In this document: piece after piece, positions 1-13,096 of the stretch
Position numbering within the stretch: the stretch's first letter is position 1
Layout of the letters: each line of letters begins with the position of its first letter
Assembly: GCA_000231825.2 (NCBI GenBank)
Contig: JH720300.1
Span: 862,480 to 926,479, forward strand
Origin: Tetrahymena elliotti 4EA
Lineage: Eukaryota; Ciliophora; Oligohymenophorea; Hymenostomatida; Tetrahymenidae
DNA: 64,000 bases
Direction: 5' to 3'
Made by a program: the position numbers and the translations under genes
The notes under the pieces: model-generated
Told to the model about the DNA's origin: nothing
What the model saw: only the letters and a program-made list of their open reading frames with translations
Databases searched by the model: none

Positions 1-56
1 ATTTTTTCTTCAATTAATTGATTTGTATTTTTTTTATCTAGAATTTCTAAACAAAA

Positions 57-743
57 ATGGTTGCTTTTTTTCATATTTATTTATCTTTTTTGAAATTAAA
101 ATACATTTAAATTACCATGAATCTTTTGTCTTTAAGGCAATTTGTAAAATTATAGGAATCTTGCTCATCAAGATAGAGTAAACCCTTCAAAAAATAAAAA
201 TTAATTTACATTTTTGTGAATATGAAAAATATCAATCATATTTTGTAAATATCTCGATAGATAAAATGGAAAGCATTTAAAGAATTAAAACAAAACTTTA
301 TGATCTATAAAGAAGAAGTACTCACGCAAAGATCCATCATTTTGCTCTAAGTATTGAACTCTATTAGAAAATAAAAACTTAGAATTAGAGTGAAACTATT
401 TGAAAATAACTAGAGGAGCTTATTTTATTTTTAAGATAAATTACATTCTAAAGTACTCAAAATAATCAAAAATTTTCTTAATTAATTTAAAAATTTCTTT
501 TATCAAGTGAATATACAATCAAAGTATAATCAATTATCTGCTTAACATTTTAAAAATCTAAATGTCTTCGATTAATCTGATAGTTCTACCTAGAATATTT
601 TGAACAAATCATTTATCATCTAACATTTCAAGAATAATTATTTTTATTTATAAGATTTCTCAAGCAACTTAAAGAAATAAAAAAACTTTGGAGATTGCAT
701 GGTAATAAAGTCAATTGATTTCAATTAGTTTTATTCAAATTGA
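57..743 (+). CDS. Uncertain open frame, 228 codons, no known function
   Basis: With TAA/TAG read as Gln this frame is open from ATG at 57 (a second in-frame ATG lies at 117) to TGA at 741-743. The AAAATG context suits a ciliate start. The predicted protein has a hydrophobic N-terminus and then a Lys/Gln/Phe-rich sequence with no motif I recognise. A TGA-free run of this length is unusual, though not impossible, in such AT-rich DNA. It could be a real small gene, a terminal exon of a gene that starts outside the window, or chance. It lies about 280 bases upstream of the cysteine protease gene on the same strand. Confidence 0.3.
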
Positions 744-1023
744 GTGGTTTTGCTTAGGTAAAAGAATTAAAATAATAAGTAAATTTTGATAATTAAGCAA
801 CTCTACTATTATCATTATCACTGATCATCAATTAAATGCAAAAAAGTTATAAAGATTGTCTAATAGATCTGATGACACACTATTCATAATTTAAATTGAT
901 GATAAATTATATATAATTCATAATTTTTTTACTTTAAAAAGAGAAATCTATTTTGTGATTTATAAAAAAATATTTATTATAAAATTTAATTAATTGATAC
1001 TCGTAAAAATATCATCATTCCAA

Positions 1024-2016
<993 letters not shown>

Positions 2017-4974
2017 TTATCAATAAAAAAATTTATAACTTTTATATAATTAAAATGATTTAAGAACATAAATAAAAGGTTTTTTTTAATTTGTTTGAAT
2101 AAATAGCATTACATAAATATAATTTTTATAGATAATAATGTATTTTTGTCTAAATTTATTTTAACAAATTTTTTAAATAACTTATTTTTTATGTGATATT
2201 TATTAAAACAAAATTTTATTATTTCTTCTATCACCTTTATTAAAGGTTTTATGAAAAAAAATCAAATAAAAATTTGTATTTTTGTTTTGTTTTTTTTCAG
2301 AAATATTTTCAAAAAGTAAAGATTTATTCTACTTAGTTCTCTTTAATCCTATTATGTTAAATTTACTTTTTCAAAATGAAATAAGAAGTGTATTCTTTCA
2401 AGTTTTGAAAGATTTCTCTCTTAACTACCTAATAGTAACTCAAGTAATCAGATTCAAAAAATAAATAAAATTCAAATTTATTATTTAAAATTATTAAAAG
2501 AAATAAATAAAAAATTGGATCATTTGATAAAGATATAAAAAAGTCTTCGTTTTTTTAAGAAAAAATTTCTTGTGTTTTTCTATTTCAAAAAAAAATGGTT
2601 TGATTAATCTAAAGAGGGTTAGTGAGTGATCCTAAAGAAGCTAAAAAATTAATAACTATTAAAAATAATGAATAATAAATAAGAAAAAAATAAAGGAGAA
2701 GATAATTTTTTAAAAATGTAAAATTACTGAAACTACTAGCATTAGGACATTAAAGTGTTTGTTTAAATGAAAGCTGTTTAGAAATAGTAAAAAAGTGTAT
2801 TTTTAAATTATTTAAAAATGACAATAAGTTTTCAATAAATTTTTAGATCTTTACTTGTATCTTTAAATTTTTTTATAAGAATAAATGGTAAAAAAAATAT
2901 TTATTCTCACTAAATTATACCAAAAATAATCAATAGTTAATAAAATTATTATTAATAATAGATTTTAATTAAAATTATTTTTTCATAAATTATCATAAAA
3001 AAACATTTAAAAAAGTATGAATTACCTCAAATGAAAATAAATAATTAACTTCTCTATTTTATTATTCAATAATGATAAAAATAAATTATTATTTATTTTA
3101 ATAATCATAAATTCCTATTCAGTTTAAGTAATAATTAATTTTTGTAATTATTAAATACCTTCATTGAAAAACTAAATAATAAAGTAACAATTTGCTACAT
3201 ATCTATTTAGGGGAAGGGGAATAAATTTTAAGGAATCTTAAAAAGGGAAAAGGATTTTACTTTAATAAATAAATTTTTGTTAAGTTTTATTTCAGTTAAA
3301 AGAAAATATGATTTTTATCATATGTTGCTTTATGAGAATTAATCATTTAAGGTAAATATTTCATTTCAGTCGCATACTTCCAAGTTATCAATCCCAAAAA
3401 ATCAACATCTACCTCTTATTATAATACAGAGTGTGATATCAAAAAATTATTGATACTTTTATAAAATAAAAATATCTAAATTTATTTTGAATCTTTAAAT
3501 AGTAAATGTAAATAATAAAGATTTGTTGTTTTATTCTTCGACTAAAATTACAATAACAATAACAAAAAAAATAAAAAATGAAATTGCCATTTATCATCAA
3601 AAAATAAAGATAAAATATTTTGTTAGGTTTCTCTCAAAATAAACATTTTATCGTATCCTTAATATCTCCATATTTTTTTTCAATAATATATATTATTTTT
3701 ATATTTTAAATAAGTGCTTCCTCTTTGCTCTAAGTACATATAAGCAATTCTAAGTTTTTAAAACTTTTTTATTTATCAATTTATTTTTATTTTTTAAATC
3801 GCTCATTAAATAATCTTTAATAAAAAAATATTTTTAAAGATACATTCAATCTTTTTCCAAAAGACCAACCAAATAATAATCAATCTTAGAGTTACAAATA
3901 AAGGATTAAGCCATAACATAAAAATATATTTATCTATTAAACTAATTAAAAATAATTACAAAACAGTAAAATGAATTTATGTAATTAAAAATTAATAGAC
4001 TAAACAAAAAATTTCATAATAAATATTATTTTTTAGTATTTTAAAATTAATATTTTTAACACAGTTAATTTAATAACTAAAATGTCAACTTTCTAAATTT
4101 AATTCTAAGATAATTAGATAATAAAAATTAGCTTTATTAACATAATATGTAAAACCAATTTCTTAAAACATCTTAAATATTTTAATTTTAAATTGATGAT
4201 TTGCTTTCTTTCTCAAAAGTTAAGATATTTAATTTTCCAAAAAAAAAAGTAATTATAATTAAAAAAGCATATTTTTGAGAAATCTTCTCCAAAAAGAAAC
4301 ATCTGATTGTTTTTGTTAAAAAGAATAACTTTTATGTTCTAAGATAAAACTTACATTGGGTTAAAATACATAAAAGAATTTTTTCTCTGAGAGATGATTT
4401 AATTTTTATTTACTCATTTAAAATTTAAAATCTAGATATGAAGGTTCTTTTTTACAAATAGCAAAAAAACTTAGATAAAATTAAAAGTAAATCCATTAAG
4501 TACAAAAAATATTCATTTAAGAAAAGAAATGATTTTTAAACTCTCTCATTCTAATAGATATCATAACATTGATAATTAATTTAATGATTTCATAAAATAT
4601 TTTTAAAAGCTTATTCATTCCATAGATATTTTTTATATTATTAAATTATATCATTTGAAAATAGCTTTTTAATTAAAAATACAAACAAAGCTGATAAAGT
4701 AAATTCAAAACACTATTCAAAATTTTCTTTTACAAAAATGCAAGAGATAAATCAATAACTCTTTTATTTTCTTATGGATCAATCTAAATAAGTGATTTCT
4801 TTTTGACAAGATTTGCTTAAAATAAACACTATTCTAAAAATTTTAAATATAAATCATGTAAAACTCAAATATCTTATTTATTTTTGGTTTATATGTATTA
4901 AATTTATAATGACTAAGTTTTTTGTTACATAAAATAATAAGGTCTTTAGTTTTCTCTTAAAATACTGCTTTTGT
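2017..4974. other. Intergenic, AT-rich, no supported gene
   Basis: Nearly pure A/T sequence with homopolymer runs. One plus-strand frame is TGA-free from about 2605 to 3018 and starts with a slightly GC-richer stretch (GATCCTAAAGAAGC), so a decayed gene fragment there is possible. I see no motif or splice pattern to support it. The remainder shows nothing recognisable. Confidence 0.5.
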
Positions 4975-5171
4975 ATGTATAAATAAAAGAATTTAATATG
5001 TAATATACAATCTAAACATAGATAGAATGAAATATGTTCTGTTTTGATAATAGAAGGTAATTAGATAGAAGATGATATTTACATAGTAAAAAAATAAAAT
5101 AGTTAACCTCAATCTCAAGTACTCTAATTCAGCCAATGCTAATAGTTCTATGCAATTAATTTTATTTATGA

Positions 5172-6486
5172 CGATTGATTAATCAAAAAAAAAATCTTAT
5201 ATATAATAGTGATTCAAAGATATTAAAAAGTTCATTTAACTAATCATTTAATTCAGAAATAAAATAATTTAGCATATATAATAAAAATGCAACTCTTTTT
5301 CTTATCAGTGTTGAAGATGTTATTCTTTTGTTGTTTCTTAAAAAAATAACTATTAAATATATACAATTAAGTTTCAAATAAAATTAAAAGATATGCCAAT
5401 GTAGCTTTTAGCTTATATGTTATTGTGACACTTATTTAAAATTAAGGTGTTAAAACATACTTCTGCTAATTATGAAAGAATTTAATATTTGTTGGCTATA
5501 AAATCAGATTATGTTTTATATTTGTGAAATTAGTTGTGAGGTAAGTAATAATTGATTTCTAGAAACCAGCTTCTTTTTTATTGTAATAAGTAAAATATTT
5601 TTGGAAGGTTAAACATAGAGTATTTAAATTTTTTTTTTAGTATTCAAAGTAATAAATCAAATTTATTTGTTAAATATATATATGAAAAAAGGTTTTGATG
5701 TATATTTTTAGAATTATTTGTAATACTTGTTTGTTGATATAAGATATGATTTAGCTCCTAATAAAAATCAAATTAATTCAATATACAAGGTTATAAATAA
5801 GGGTTAAATTTATATCATAAATGAATCAATAAATGATTGTATATGTCAGATAGCATATAGGAACTTTACTGAACATAAGAGGAGCCAATTTGAATTTAAG
5901 TTTAAAATAAAAAATTTAGGTATGAATTTGGATGTATCCCTATTTATAGAATAATATTGTAAATAATTATTGAAATTTGCAAATGTTGAAGAATAAATTG
6001 ATCATTTTCAGAAAGAACTTAAAGTGAAATTAAAGGAAAAATTTCAGAAGCAAAATCTTCAACGAATAATATACTGTTATGCACAAATTTTAATCAACTC
6101 ACTCAATTTAATTAAAAAGTAAAAAGGTTAAGGTAAATTAGAGTGAAATGATATTTTATAATTTTCAAATGCTTGCCTTAACTTTCTTTAAAAATTCTTA
6201 AAATATTAAGAAAAAATCTAGAAGGTATATAATTCAGTAAAGAAATAATATTGGCGTTTATGCATTTATTATTTATAAAAGAAATTTTGTCGTTTAATAT
6301 TCTGTTTATTAGCAAACCCTTTAGTTAGTCAAGTGAAAAAGTCTTAAAATAGTTTGAGTTTTGTTTGGTATTATCAGTACCAATTATTTGCAAAGTTTTG
6401 CATTCAAGTTTTTATTCAATAAGAAAATGTAATTAGGTAAATGACTACATTGATATTTTTTTTTTTTTAGATTTTTGATAGAATGA
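5172..6486 (+). CDS. Multi-exon gene of unknown function (3' part well supported)
   Basis: Four exons in ciliate code can be joined: an open block ending at 5540 (followed by GTAAGT; open since 5172), 5712-6132, 6238-6436 and 6471-6486, ending at TGA 6484-6486. Phases match at each junction (0, 1, 2) and the last three exons total 636 nt, a multiple of three. The acceptors follow T-rich tracts. The encoded protein is basic and Lys/Gln/Phe-rich, with segments such as EEQIDHFQKELKVKLKEK that could form a coiled coil, and a hydrophobic, aromatic C-terminal part. I recognise no family. The true start is not resolved; another open frame at 4975-5178 begins with ATG and may be an upstream exon. It lies between the two protease genes on the same strand. 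Confidence 0.55.
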
Positions 6487-7296
6487 ATCATGAGTAAATA
6501 TAAAAAAGAATCTCTATCTTGATTCAAATAAATTCTTTTATAATTTTACATGTAAATTTTCCTTAGAAAAAAATCACTTTGAGACAGTCTTTTATTAATT
6601 CTTGTGTTATTTAATAATTGATTTATTAATGCACCCTAATATCTTTTTTTGCATTATTTATTGATTGAGTTTTTGTAAGTGAACTAAGTATAATAGCTTT
6701 TAATTTCACACTAAATACATAGTGTCTAGTTTTTATTGTTGGAAAACAAAAGATCTTTATGAAGTAAAGCTCAATCAATAAGGAAAAAAAATGATTTTGG
6801 AAGGGAATGACTGGTAGAAAAGATAGATACTTAGAACTCCATCCATATTTTTATTATTGAAATGTGAGTGTGTGGTAATTTAATGAAAGATTTTTAGAAT
6901 CGCTTCTGAATTATAAAAGAATACCCTTTAGAATGTTAATTCGAATAAATCAATAAGAATTTGATCAGCAATATAAATAGCTTGCAAAAATTTAATAATT
7001 AGACATAAACACTAAATTAAGAAGTGATTTTTTCTCCCCAAAATTTCTTTTATCTGTCTAGATAATTATTTAATTAGACATTAGGTTAAAGAAATCAAAT
7101 CAGATATTTGCAAAATTTAATTCAAATATGTATACCATTTAAAAAGAAGGAAATTCATTGTGAAAGAAAACTATAAAAGAATTTCTAGCTTAAAGTCTTC
7201 TGAATTTTTTGTCATTAAATAGCTCCTCTCATTCAGCTCAAAAATCAACAATAAATAAATAATCAAATAAATAATTAATAAGAAAAATAAAGAGAA
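6487..7296. other. Intergenic, upstream region of second protease
   Basis: AT-rich spacer. The last 50 bases before the protease start are A-rich repeats of AATAAAT type, probably the 5' leader. No gene or motif seen. Confidence 0.5.
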
Positions 7297-8259
7297 ATGA
7301 ACAAACTCGTCCTCTTAGCCCTCGCCGGTACCCTCCTTTTGGGTGCTTCCCTCTTCTTGGTCTCCCACAAGAGAGTCTCCGATGATGTCCACATCACCGA
7401 AGAAGTCATCCAATAATGGAAGTAATTCAAGCAAACCTACAACAAGAAGTTCTCCGACCCCGACACTGAAGCTTACAGAATTGAAGTTTTCGCTGAAAAC
7501 CTCGAATCCATCAAGAACGATACCACTGGTACTTTCGGTGTTACCCAATTCTTCGATTTGACCCAATAAGAATTCGAATCTACCTACCTCACCCTCTAAG
7601 TTTAAAACACTGAAGAAGCTGTCCACGATGCTGCCCCCGCTAACGGTGATATCAACTGGGTTACCGCTGGTAAGGTTACTAAGGTTAAGAACCAAGGTTC
7701 TTGCGGTTCATGCTGGGCTTTCTCCACCACTGGTTCCCTCGAATCTGCTTTGATCATTGCTGGTGATGCTCCCTAATCTATCGATCTCTCTGAACAACAA
7801 TTGGTTGACTGTTCTACCTCTTTCGGTAACCAAGGTTGCAATGGTGGTTTAATGGATAATGCCTTCAAGTACATCTTAAAGAACCCCCTCACCACTGAAA
7901 GCAACTACTCTTACACTGCTAAGGATGGTTCTTGCCAAAAGGCCAAGATTGCTAGTCCCACCTACACTCTTAAGAACTTCGTTGATGTTTCCAGATCTAC
8001 CTCTGCTCTTCAATCTGCTATCTAAAAGCAACCCGTCTCCATCGCTGTCGATGCTACCAACTGGAACAAGTACACCGGTGGTGTTTTCTCTACCTGTCAA
8101 ACTAGCTTGAACCACGGTGTCCTCCTCGTCGGTATTGTTAACGGTAACTGGTTAGTCAAGAACTCTTGGGGTGCCTCTTGGGGTGAAAACGGTTACATTA
8201 CCTTAAAGGCTGGTAACACTTGCGGTCTTGCCAACGCTGCTTCTTATCCTACTGAGTGA
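7297..8259 (+). CDS. Papain-family (C1A) cysteine protease precursor, highly codon-biased
   Basis: A single-exon gene of 320 codons, ATG 7297, TGA 8257-8259. The N-terminus [20 protein letters not shown] is a signal peptide. The I29 prodomain has [11 protein letters not shown] and [10 protein letters not shown]. The mature domain has [12 protein letters not shown] (oxyanion Gln, catalytic Cys), LNHGVLLVG (His) and [10 protein letters not shown] (Asn), plus [11 protein letters not shown]. Architecture matches the 1024-2016 paralog, so the two come from an old duplication. Base composition is strikingly different: codons such as CTC, TCC, ACC, CCC, GTC and AAG predominate, the signature of highly expressed Tetrahymena genes. 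This suggests an abundant lysosomal or secreted protease. The antisense frame is also long here, but it is a by-product of this biased codon use. Confidence 0.96.
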
Positions 8260-10222
8260 TTTAATAGGATCTAAGTCCCATACTTATTATAAAATTTATG
8301 AAAGTATTAAAAAATAATACATATTTCTTTATATCCGTATCGTATGATACTATATAAAAAAGCATAATAAATTTTTTATCAAAATTAATTAATCAACTCT
8401 TTACTTCAAATATTTGTTTCTTTTTTAATTCATACATTCTTTTATACTTTAATTAATCATTTGATTAAAAGATTAATTTTCAGGGATAGTTAATGTAAAA
8501 TTTAACTGCTAGTTATTTTAAATTAATGTAAAATTTCAGTTTATTTGTCTTCCACCTTTAGAATAATATTTTAATCATTCAAAAACATAAAAATCTTAAA
8601 ATAATTTATTTTACTTCACAACCACTTTGTAATTTTTTTTGTCATTTAAAATTGAAATGCTAAAATTTTATATTCTAAAATAAACTCAATTATTTTATTA
8701 ATTTAAAAAAATTTTTTGTTCTCATCAAATTTGTTTCAAAGATAAATTAACTTTTATTATATTTTTTAAAAAGCAATAATAATTTTATTAACTTACTTTA
8801 TCAATCAAGTCAAATTTTCTATTTTAATTTGATCTTTTTTAAAGCTTTTTTATTTAATTTACTAGTCTCGTCAAAAGTCAAAAGAGATGTAATTGATTGC
8901 TTTATGATTCTTTAAAATTTAAAAGTATTAATTTTGAAATTTTTTACTCAATTTTAAATAAAATTATTTTTGAAACCTTAAACATTTTAATACACATAAA
9001 CATCATATCATTTAGAGATTTTATTATTTGAAAGAAAAATATAACTTTAATCGAAATGTATAGATGATGAATTAAAAAATGAAAATATAAAATTAACAGG
9101 CCATGGCCATTCAATTTTTTTTTAATATAGACTTTTATAAATTAATTTTTCTATCAAATAAAAATAGAAAAAATAAAAATTCATAAATGTTTAACTAAAA
9201 TATGATTAGATGGATTGATTGAAATGAGTTAATTTTTAAACAAATTAACCATTTTATAGACTTTCTTCAATTTGTGAAAAAATGTTTTTAGTCATTCTAT
9301 AATTGAAAAATTCATTAAAATTTAGTTTTGCCTTATCTTGATATTAATTATATAAATTCAAAGTATTTAGACTTAGTTATCATCCATCTATCATTATTTT
9401 CTATTACTTTAATTCTTTGGTTATCTATTCTAAGATAATATTTAAATTACAAAATTTCAGAACAATCCTAAAAATAGCTTTTTGATTTTCTAAAATAGCG
9501 AAATATATTTTTATTTTAAGATATATATTTCTGAACCATATCTCTTGTGTTCTTAAATCATGGGTTAATCTTCCAACATAATTTAAATAATTTTTGATTT
9601 TGTATAAATGTTAATAAGTCTATTTAATAAATTATCTATGTGAAATTCATTATTGATGCAATTCTATTAAATAATGAATCAATTTTATGTTATGAGCATA
9701 TAACTTAGAAATAAGAGTAGTTCAGTAAAGCATATAGAGTAGATATGTTTGCTAATTTAATGATTATTATATTTATTGATAAATTTTATTTACTTTCTAA
9801 AAAAACACTCCATAAAACCAATCAAAATGTTAATTGATCGTTAGTTTACTTTTCATTTGAAGTAAAAACATAACATTAATTATATTATTTATTGTTTTTA
9901 GTTCTTGAGGCATCTCAATTACTGATAAGTGAAGAAAAGACTAAGCTTTACAATATTTAAATTACTAATATAGAGAAGAGCACTTAGGAATGCAAATAGA
10001 AAGTAATAATAAACCTGTCTTGGTTTTCTTAATATTTACTTAAAAGAAAAGGAGGATCAAACAAACTTTGATTGATTCAGAATGACTATTAATTAGCTTA
10101 GAAAAGACAATTTTTAATAATAAAAACCTTGTAAAAAAATTTGATAACAAAAAGAAAAATAGCCTTTCAAAATATATTCAAGCAAATCTCAATATTAAAG
10201 TAAATCAAATAATTCATAGCAA
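8260..10222. other. Intergenic, nothing recognisable
   Basis: AT-rich spacer between the second protease and the EF-hand-like gene. The final 300 bases are purine-richer and probably include the leader of the next gene. No open frame, RNA gene or repeat stands out. Confidence 0.5.
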
Positions 10223-10588
10223 ATGGGAAATAGTGAAAGCCAAAACTCTAACTTTCAAGTATAACCTTATCTTAGATCAGGGCTTACAAATGAGGAAATT
10301 ATAATGATCAAGACCGTCTTTGACCAATAAGAACCTGAAAACGGAGTCATTAAATCAAGTCGCCTCCGCAAGTTATACCAGGACTCTTATGATAAGAAAA
10401 ACTACGATTAAAAAATAGGTGAGAAGCAATACTTAAATTTTGATGAGTTTTTTGAAATTATGGCAAGTGACATCTTAGAAAAGAAAGAAAAATATAAAGA
10501 TATTTAATTTGACTCTTAAGGACAAGACATAGGATGTGTATTTTGTCCCACAGCTGTTGATACCAGATAATAACAAAACTCTTACTGA
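10223..10588 (+). CDS. Small EF-hand-like protein with putative N-myristoylation signal
   Basis: A single exon of 121 codons, ATG 10223, TGA 10586-10588. The frame holds several TAA codons read as Gln. The protein starts MGNSES, the classic pattern for N-myristoylation on Gly2, so membrane attachment is likely. After it, LTNEEIIMIKTVFDQQ and YLNFDEFFEIMASDIL look like the helices of a degenerate EF-hand pair of the recoverin/calcineurin-B type. The loops lack a full set of calcium ligands, so calcium binding is doubtful. A short C-terminal tail carries a CVFC pair of cysteines. At 121 residues it is half the length of usual four-EF proteins. GC content clearly exceeds the flanks, supporting a real gene. 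The exact role is unknown. Confidence 0.75.
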
Positions 10589-12240
10589 AAAAACTTCTAT
10601 CTTCATCATCTATATAAAAAAAATCCAATTTTCTCTCTTCTCTTGAGGTTTAAATTCAAATAATATGTCATCCCTAAGCAAAGCACACTGCAAGTCAATC
10701 AATCAATGCGATATAGATGCATCTAGTGAATAAAATAATACATATTTAGTCATAATCATGTAATTTATTTGATCACTTATTTTGTAGAAAGTTGACAGAC
10801 ACCTTATTAACTTTAAACAGAAATGTAGAATCGAGTTAAAATAATTACTTAATATATATAAATTAAAATGATATTAATCAATAGAGAATCCCTCCCTACT
10901 TTCTATTTTATTTATAGCCTAAAGTATCACTGTATTTATGGATTGATTGTTTCAAAGTTGTTTTTAGCTAGTCAACCAGCTAGCTAAAAAGCAATCAATC
11001 AATCAATCAAGCAAACAAACAAACTAATTAATTCTTTTAGGTAAATCAGTGAAAGCATTCTTGTTTTATAGCTATTTAATTTCAAAGTCTTTTTAAAAAG
11101 AGTTGTTAATTTCTATCTTATTTCAAACAAACAAACATCAGTTGCTTCATTTAGATATCAAAAATGACATTGACTAAATAGTTAGCTCAACGAATCAATC
11201 AATTAATAAATAATACAAAAATTAATTCAGTTTGCTATTAACAAACAGGTCCAAGAATATTGCTCAATCCTGATTACTATAAATAAAATCATCTACTATT
11301 ATATATAAATAAAGATCAATAATTAATGAACAAATAAATTTATAAATTCTTTTAACGCATTTAAAATGTTTATTGTATGTAATCTATATTTCTAGTACAA
11401 TTTTTATTTTAAAATTTTTCAAAAGTATTTTATTCATAAAAAATCTATTATTATCCATCGATCAGCTCATATATTATTTCTTCTAATTTACTATGTTTTC
11501 ATTTCTTCCTATCTTATCTTTAATAATTTATAAAACTAAGCACAAATAATTACTATTATTTTAATTGTGAGTATGACTATGTAATTTTGTGTTGAGAAAA
11601 ACTGATAAAAATATAAATTTTAAGAGCTCTTAGTTCTCTTATAAGTTATTATTTGCTCTAAAAAATTTTAAAAACTTTGTGGTAAATTTTGATTATAGAA
11701 ATAAATATTTATCCTGAAAATATTAATTTATAATACAAAAACTATCTATGAAATCAAGAAAAATACTGGTAGGTTTTAGATTTAGTTAAAAATCTCCTAA
11801 TGAAAATTTGACAAATTGTCCCTTTCTTTCAATTATATATTTGGAATTTAAAAAATCTGCATGAGTGCATAGAATTTGAGTATTTTTAGTATGTTAGATG
11901 AAGTATAATTATTTATTATAAAAATTTTTATTTATTTATTTATTTGTTTGTTTCTTTAGTTTTATCAATAGTTAAATTATTTTAGATTTTTTGTTTTAAT
12001 TTATTTAAATTATTTTATTTGTTTTTTTAAATCTATTTGTTTATTTTAAATTTTTTTTATTTTATTTATTTTTTTATTCTTTTTTTAAATGTCTTTGTTT
12101 TTATTCAAAATTAAACTAGCGATCAAAAGTACAAAATCAACCTTTCTTGAAAATCAATCTTCATTTCCTAAATTATTTATTTTATTCCTTTAATATATTC
12201 ATTTTTTAATTAGTATTTTATTAATTTTTTTTTTATATTT
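10589..12240. other. Intergenic; simple repeats and an inverted repeat
   Basis: No gene supported. The stretch holds a CAAT/CAAA simple repeat at about 10991-11024, a perfect inverted repeat (see the separate entry) and T-rich microsatellite tracts of TTTA type at about 11925-12250. Confidence 0.5.
10941..11000. repeat. Two-tier inverted repeat (potential hairpin)
   Basis: TTTTTAGCTAG at 10961-10971 is matched exactly by CTAGCTAAAAA at 10980-10990 with an 8-base loop. Outside it, GATTGATTG at 10941-10949 is complementary to CAATCAATC at 10992-11000. The outer arms are separated from the inner stem by 11 bases on one side and 1 on the other. It sits immediately before a CAAT/CAAA microsatellite, so the outer arm may simply reflect that repeat. 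Function unknown. Confidence 0.7.
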
Positions 12241-12299
12241 TTTTTATAGTGAATACGCAGCATCAAGATAGTTCTATAATATTTGAATTTTTAGTGAAT

Positions 12300-12560
12300 G
12301 GATTTAAAGTTTGGATTTCGATTTTTTTTTTTTACAGCAGTTGAATCTATCCGGTGATAAAAAACTTTCCGATTTCAACGAATATTTTTGTTCTACTTGA
12401 GCTGAGGGATCCGTGCAAATGTTTTATCATTATTTAAAATGATTATGGGGGTTTAGCCTAGCCTTAAAAACTTTTCCCATATATTTTTGCATGCATTTTC
12501 TTGTTTTTCAAATAGGATTTTGATTTATCCTACGGCATGCAGTAGCCATCCAAAATGAGT
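12300..12560. other. GC-richer island with several short palindromes, possible ncRNA
   Basis: In a region otherwise of A and T this stretch carries CTATCCGG, GAGCTGAGGGATCCGTGC, GGGGGTTTAGCCTAGCC and CTACGGCATGCAGTAG. Local complementarities include ATGGG...CCCAT, ATCATT...AATGAT and an imperfect palindrome around GCATGC at about 12530-12545. An acceptor-like T tract with ACAG lies at about 12325-12340. I could not match it to U1-U6, U3, SRP, RNase P or telomerase RNA from memory. It may be an unrecognised structured RNA or part of a poorly resolved gene. Confidence 0.3.
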
Positions 12561-12958
12561 AAATCTAACTCCACTCAAGATACTCAAAGCCAAATTTTTC
12601 TCTCGTTTTCTAATTAGATTTCTTTAATTCATTCTTAGTCTAAAAATTCTCAATCTTTTTGGTCAATATTCATTTCTCAACATCAGTTTTCAGGAAAGAT
12701 TTTCAATTCGAGTCATCTCCATCATATAATTTCAATAATATTAATGAATTTTATGGATTTAGCAAAGCTCAGTTACATTCTCTTGATCTTCTTCTTTTTT
12801 AAGCATTCAGAATTAGCAAAAGCATACTAGGAGCATTATTTAAAAATTTTTTTGCTTCTTAAAACATTTCAAAATCCTCTATCTTCAACATCAAAATTAT
12901 TCATTCATATTTCTCATAGAATTTCCTTATGATTGATTGAATACTCCAACTTATTTAC

Positions 12959-13024
12959 CTTTAAAAACTATCTGAAAGGTGGGCTGGATTTTTTATAGAG
13001 CAGGCTTTCTCTATTAAAAAACTT
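12959..13024. repeat. Hairpin element, copy 1
   Basis: Shared block GGTGGGCTGGATTTTT followed by a stem (ATAGAG at 12995-13000, CTCTAT at 13009-13014, extended by T and A runs) and then AAAAAACTT. It matches copy 2 about 300 bases away outside the stem but has a different stem sequence. See findings. Confidence 0.6.
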
Positions 13025-13096
13025 GGTTCGTTAAATTACTCAATCTTTATCACTTAATTCTAATCAATTTAATCTTGAAAACAATAACATTGAATG

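Noticed and set aside
7315..8115. Long minus-strand and alternate-frame ORFs over the second protease
   Set aside because: They are shadows created by the strong codon bias of the real gene, which has signal peptide, prodomain and catalytic residues in frame.
11925..12250. T-rich repeats as a possible transposon end or origin
   Set aside because: Simple TTTA/T microsatellite typical of ciliate intergenic DNA; no terminal inverted repeats or transposase nearby.
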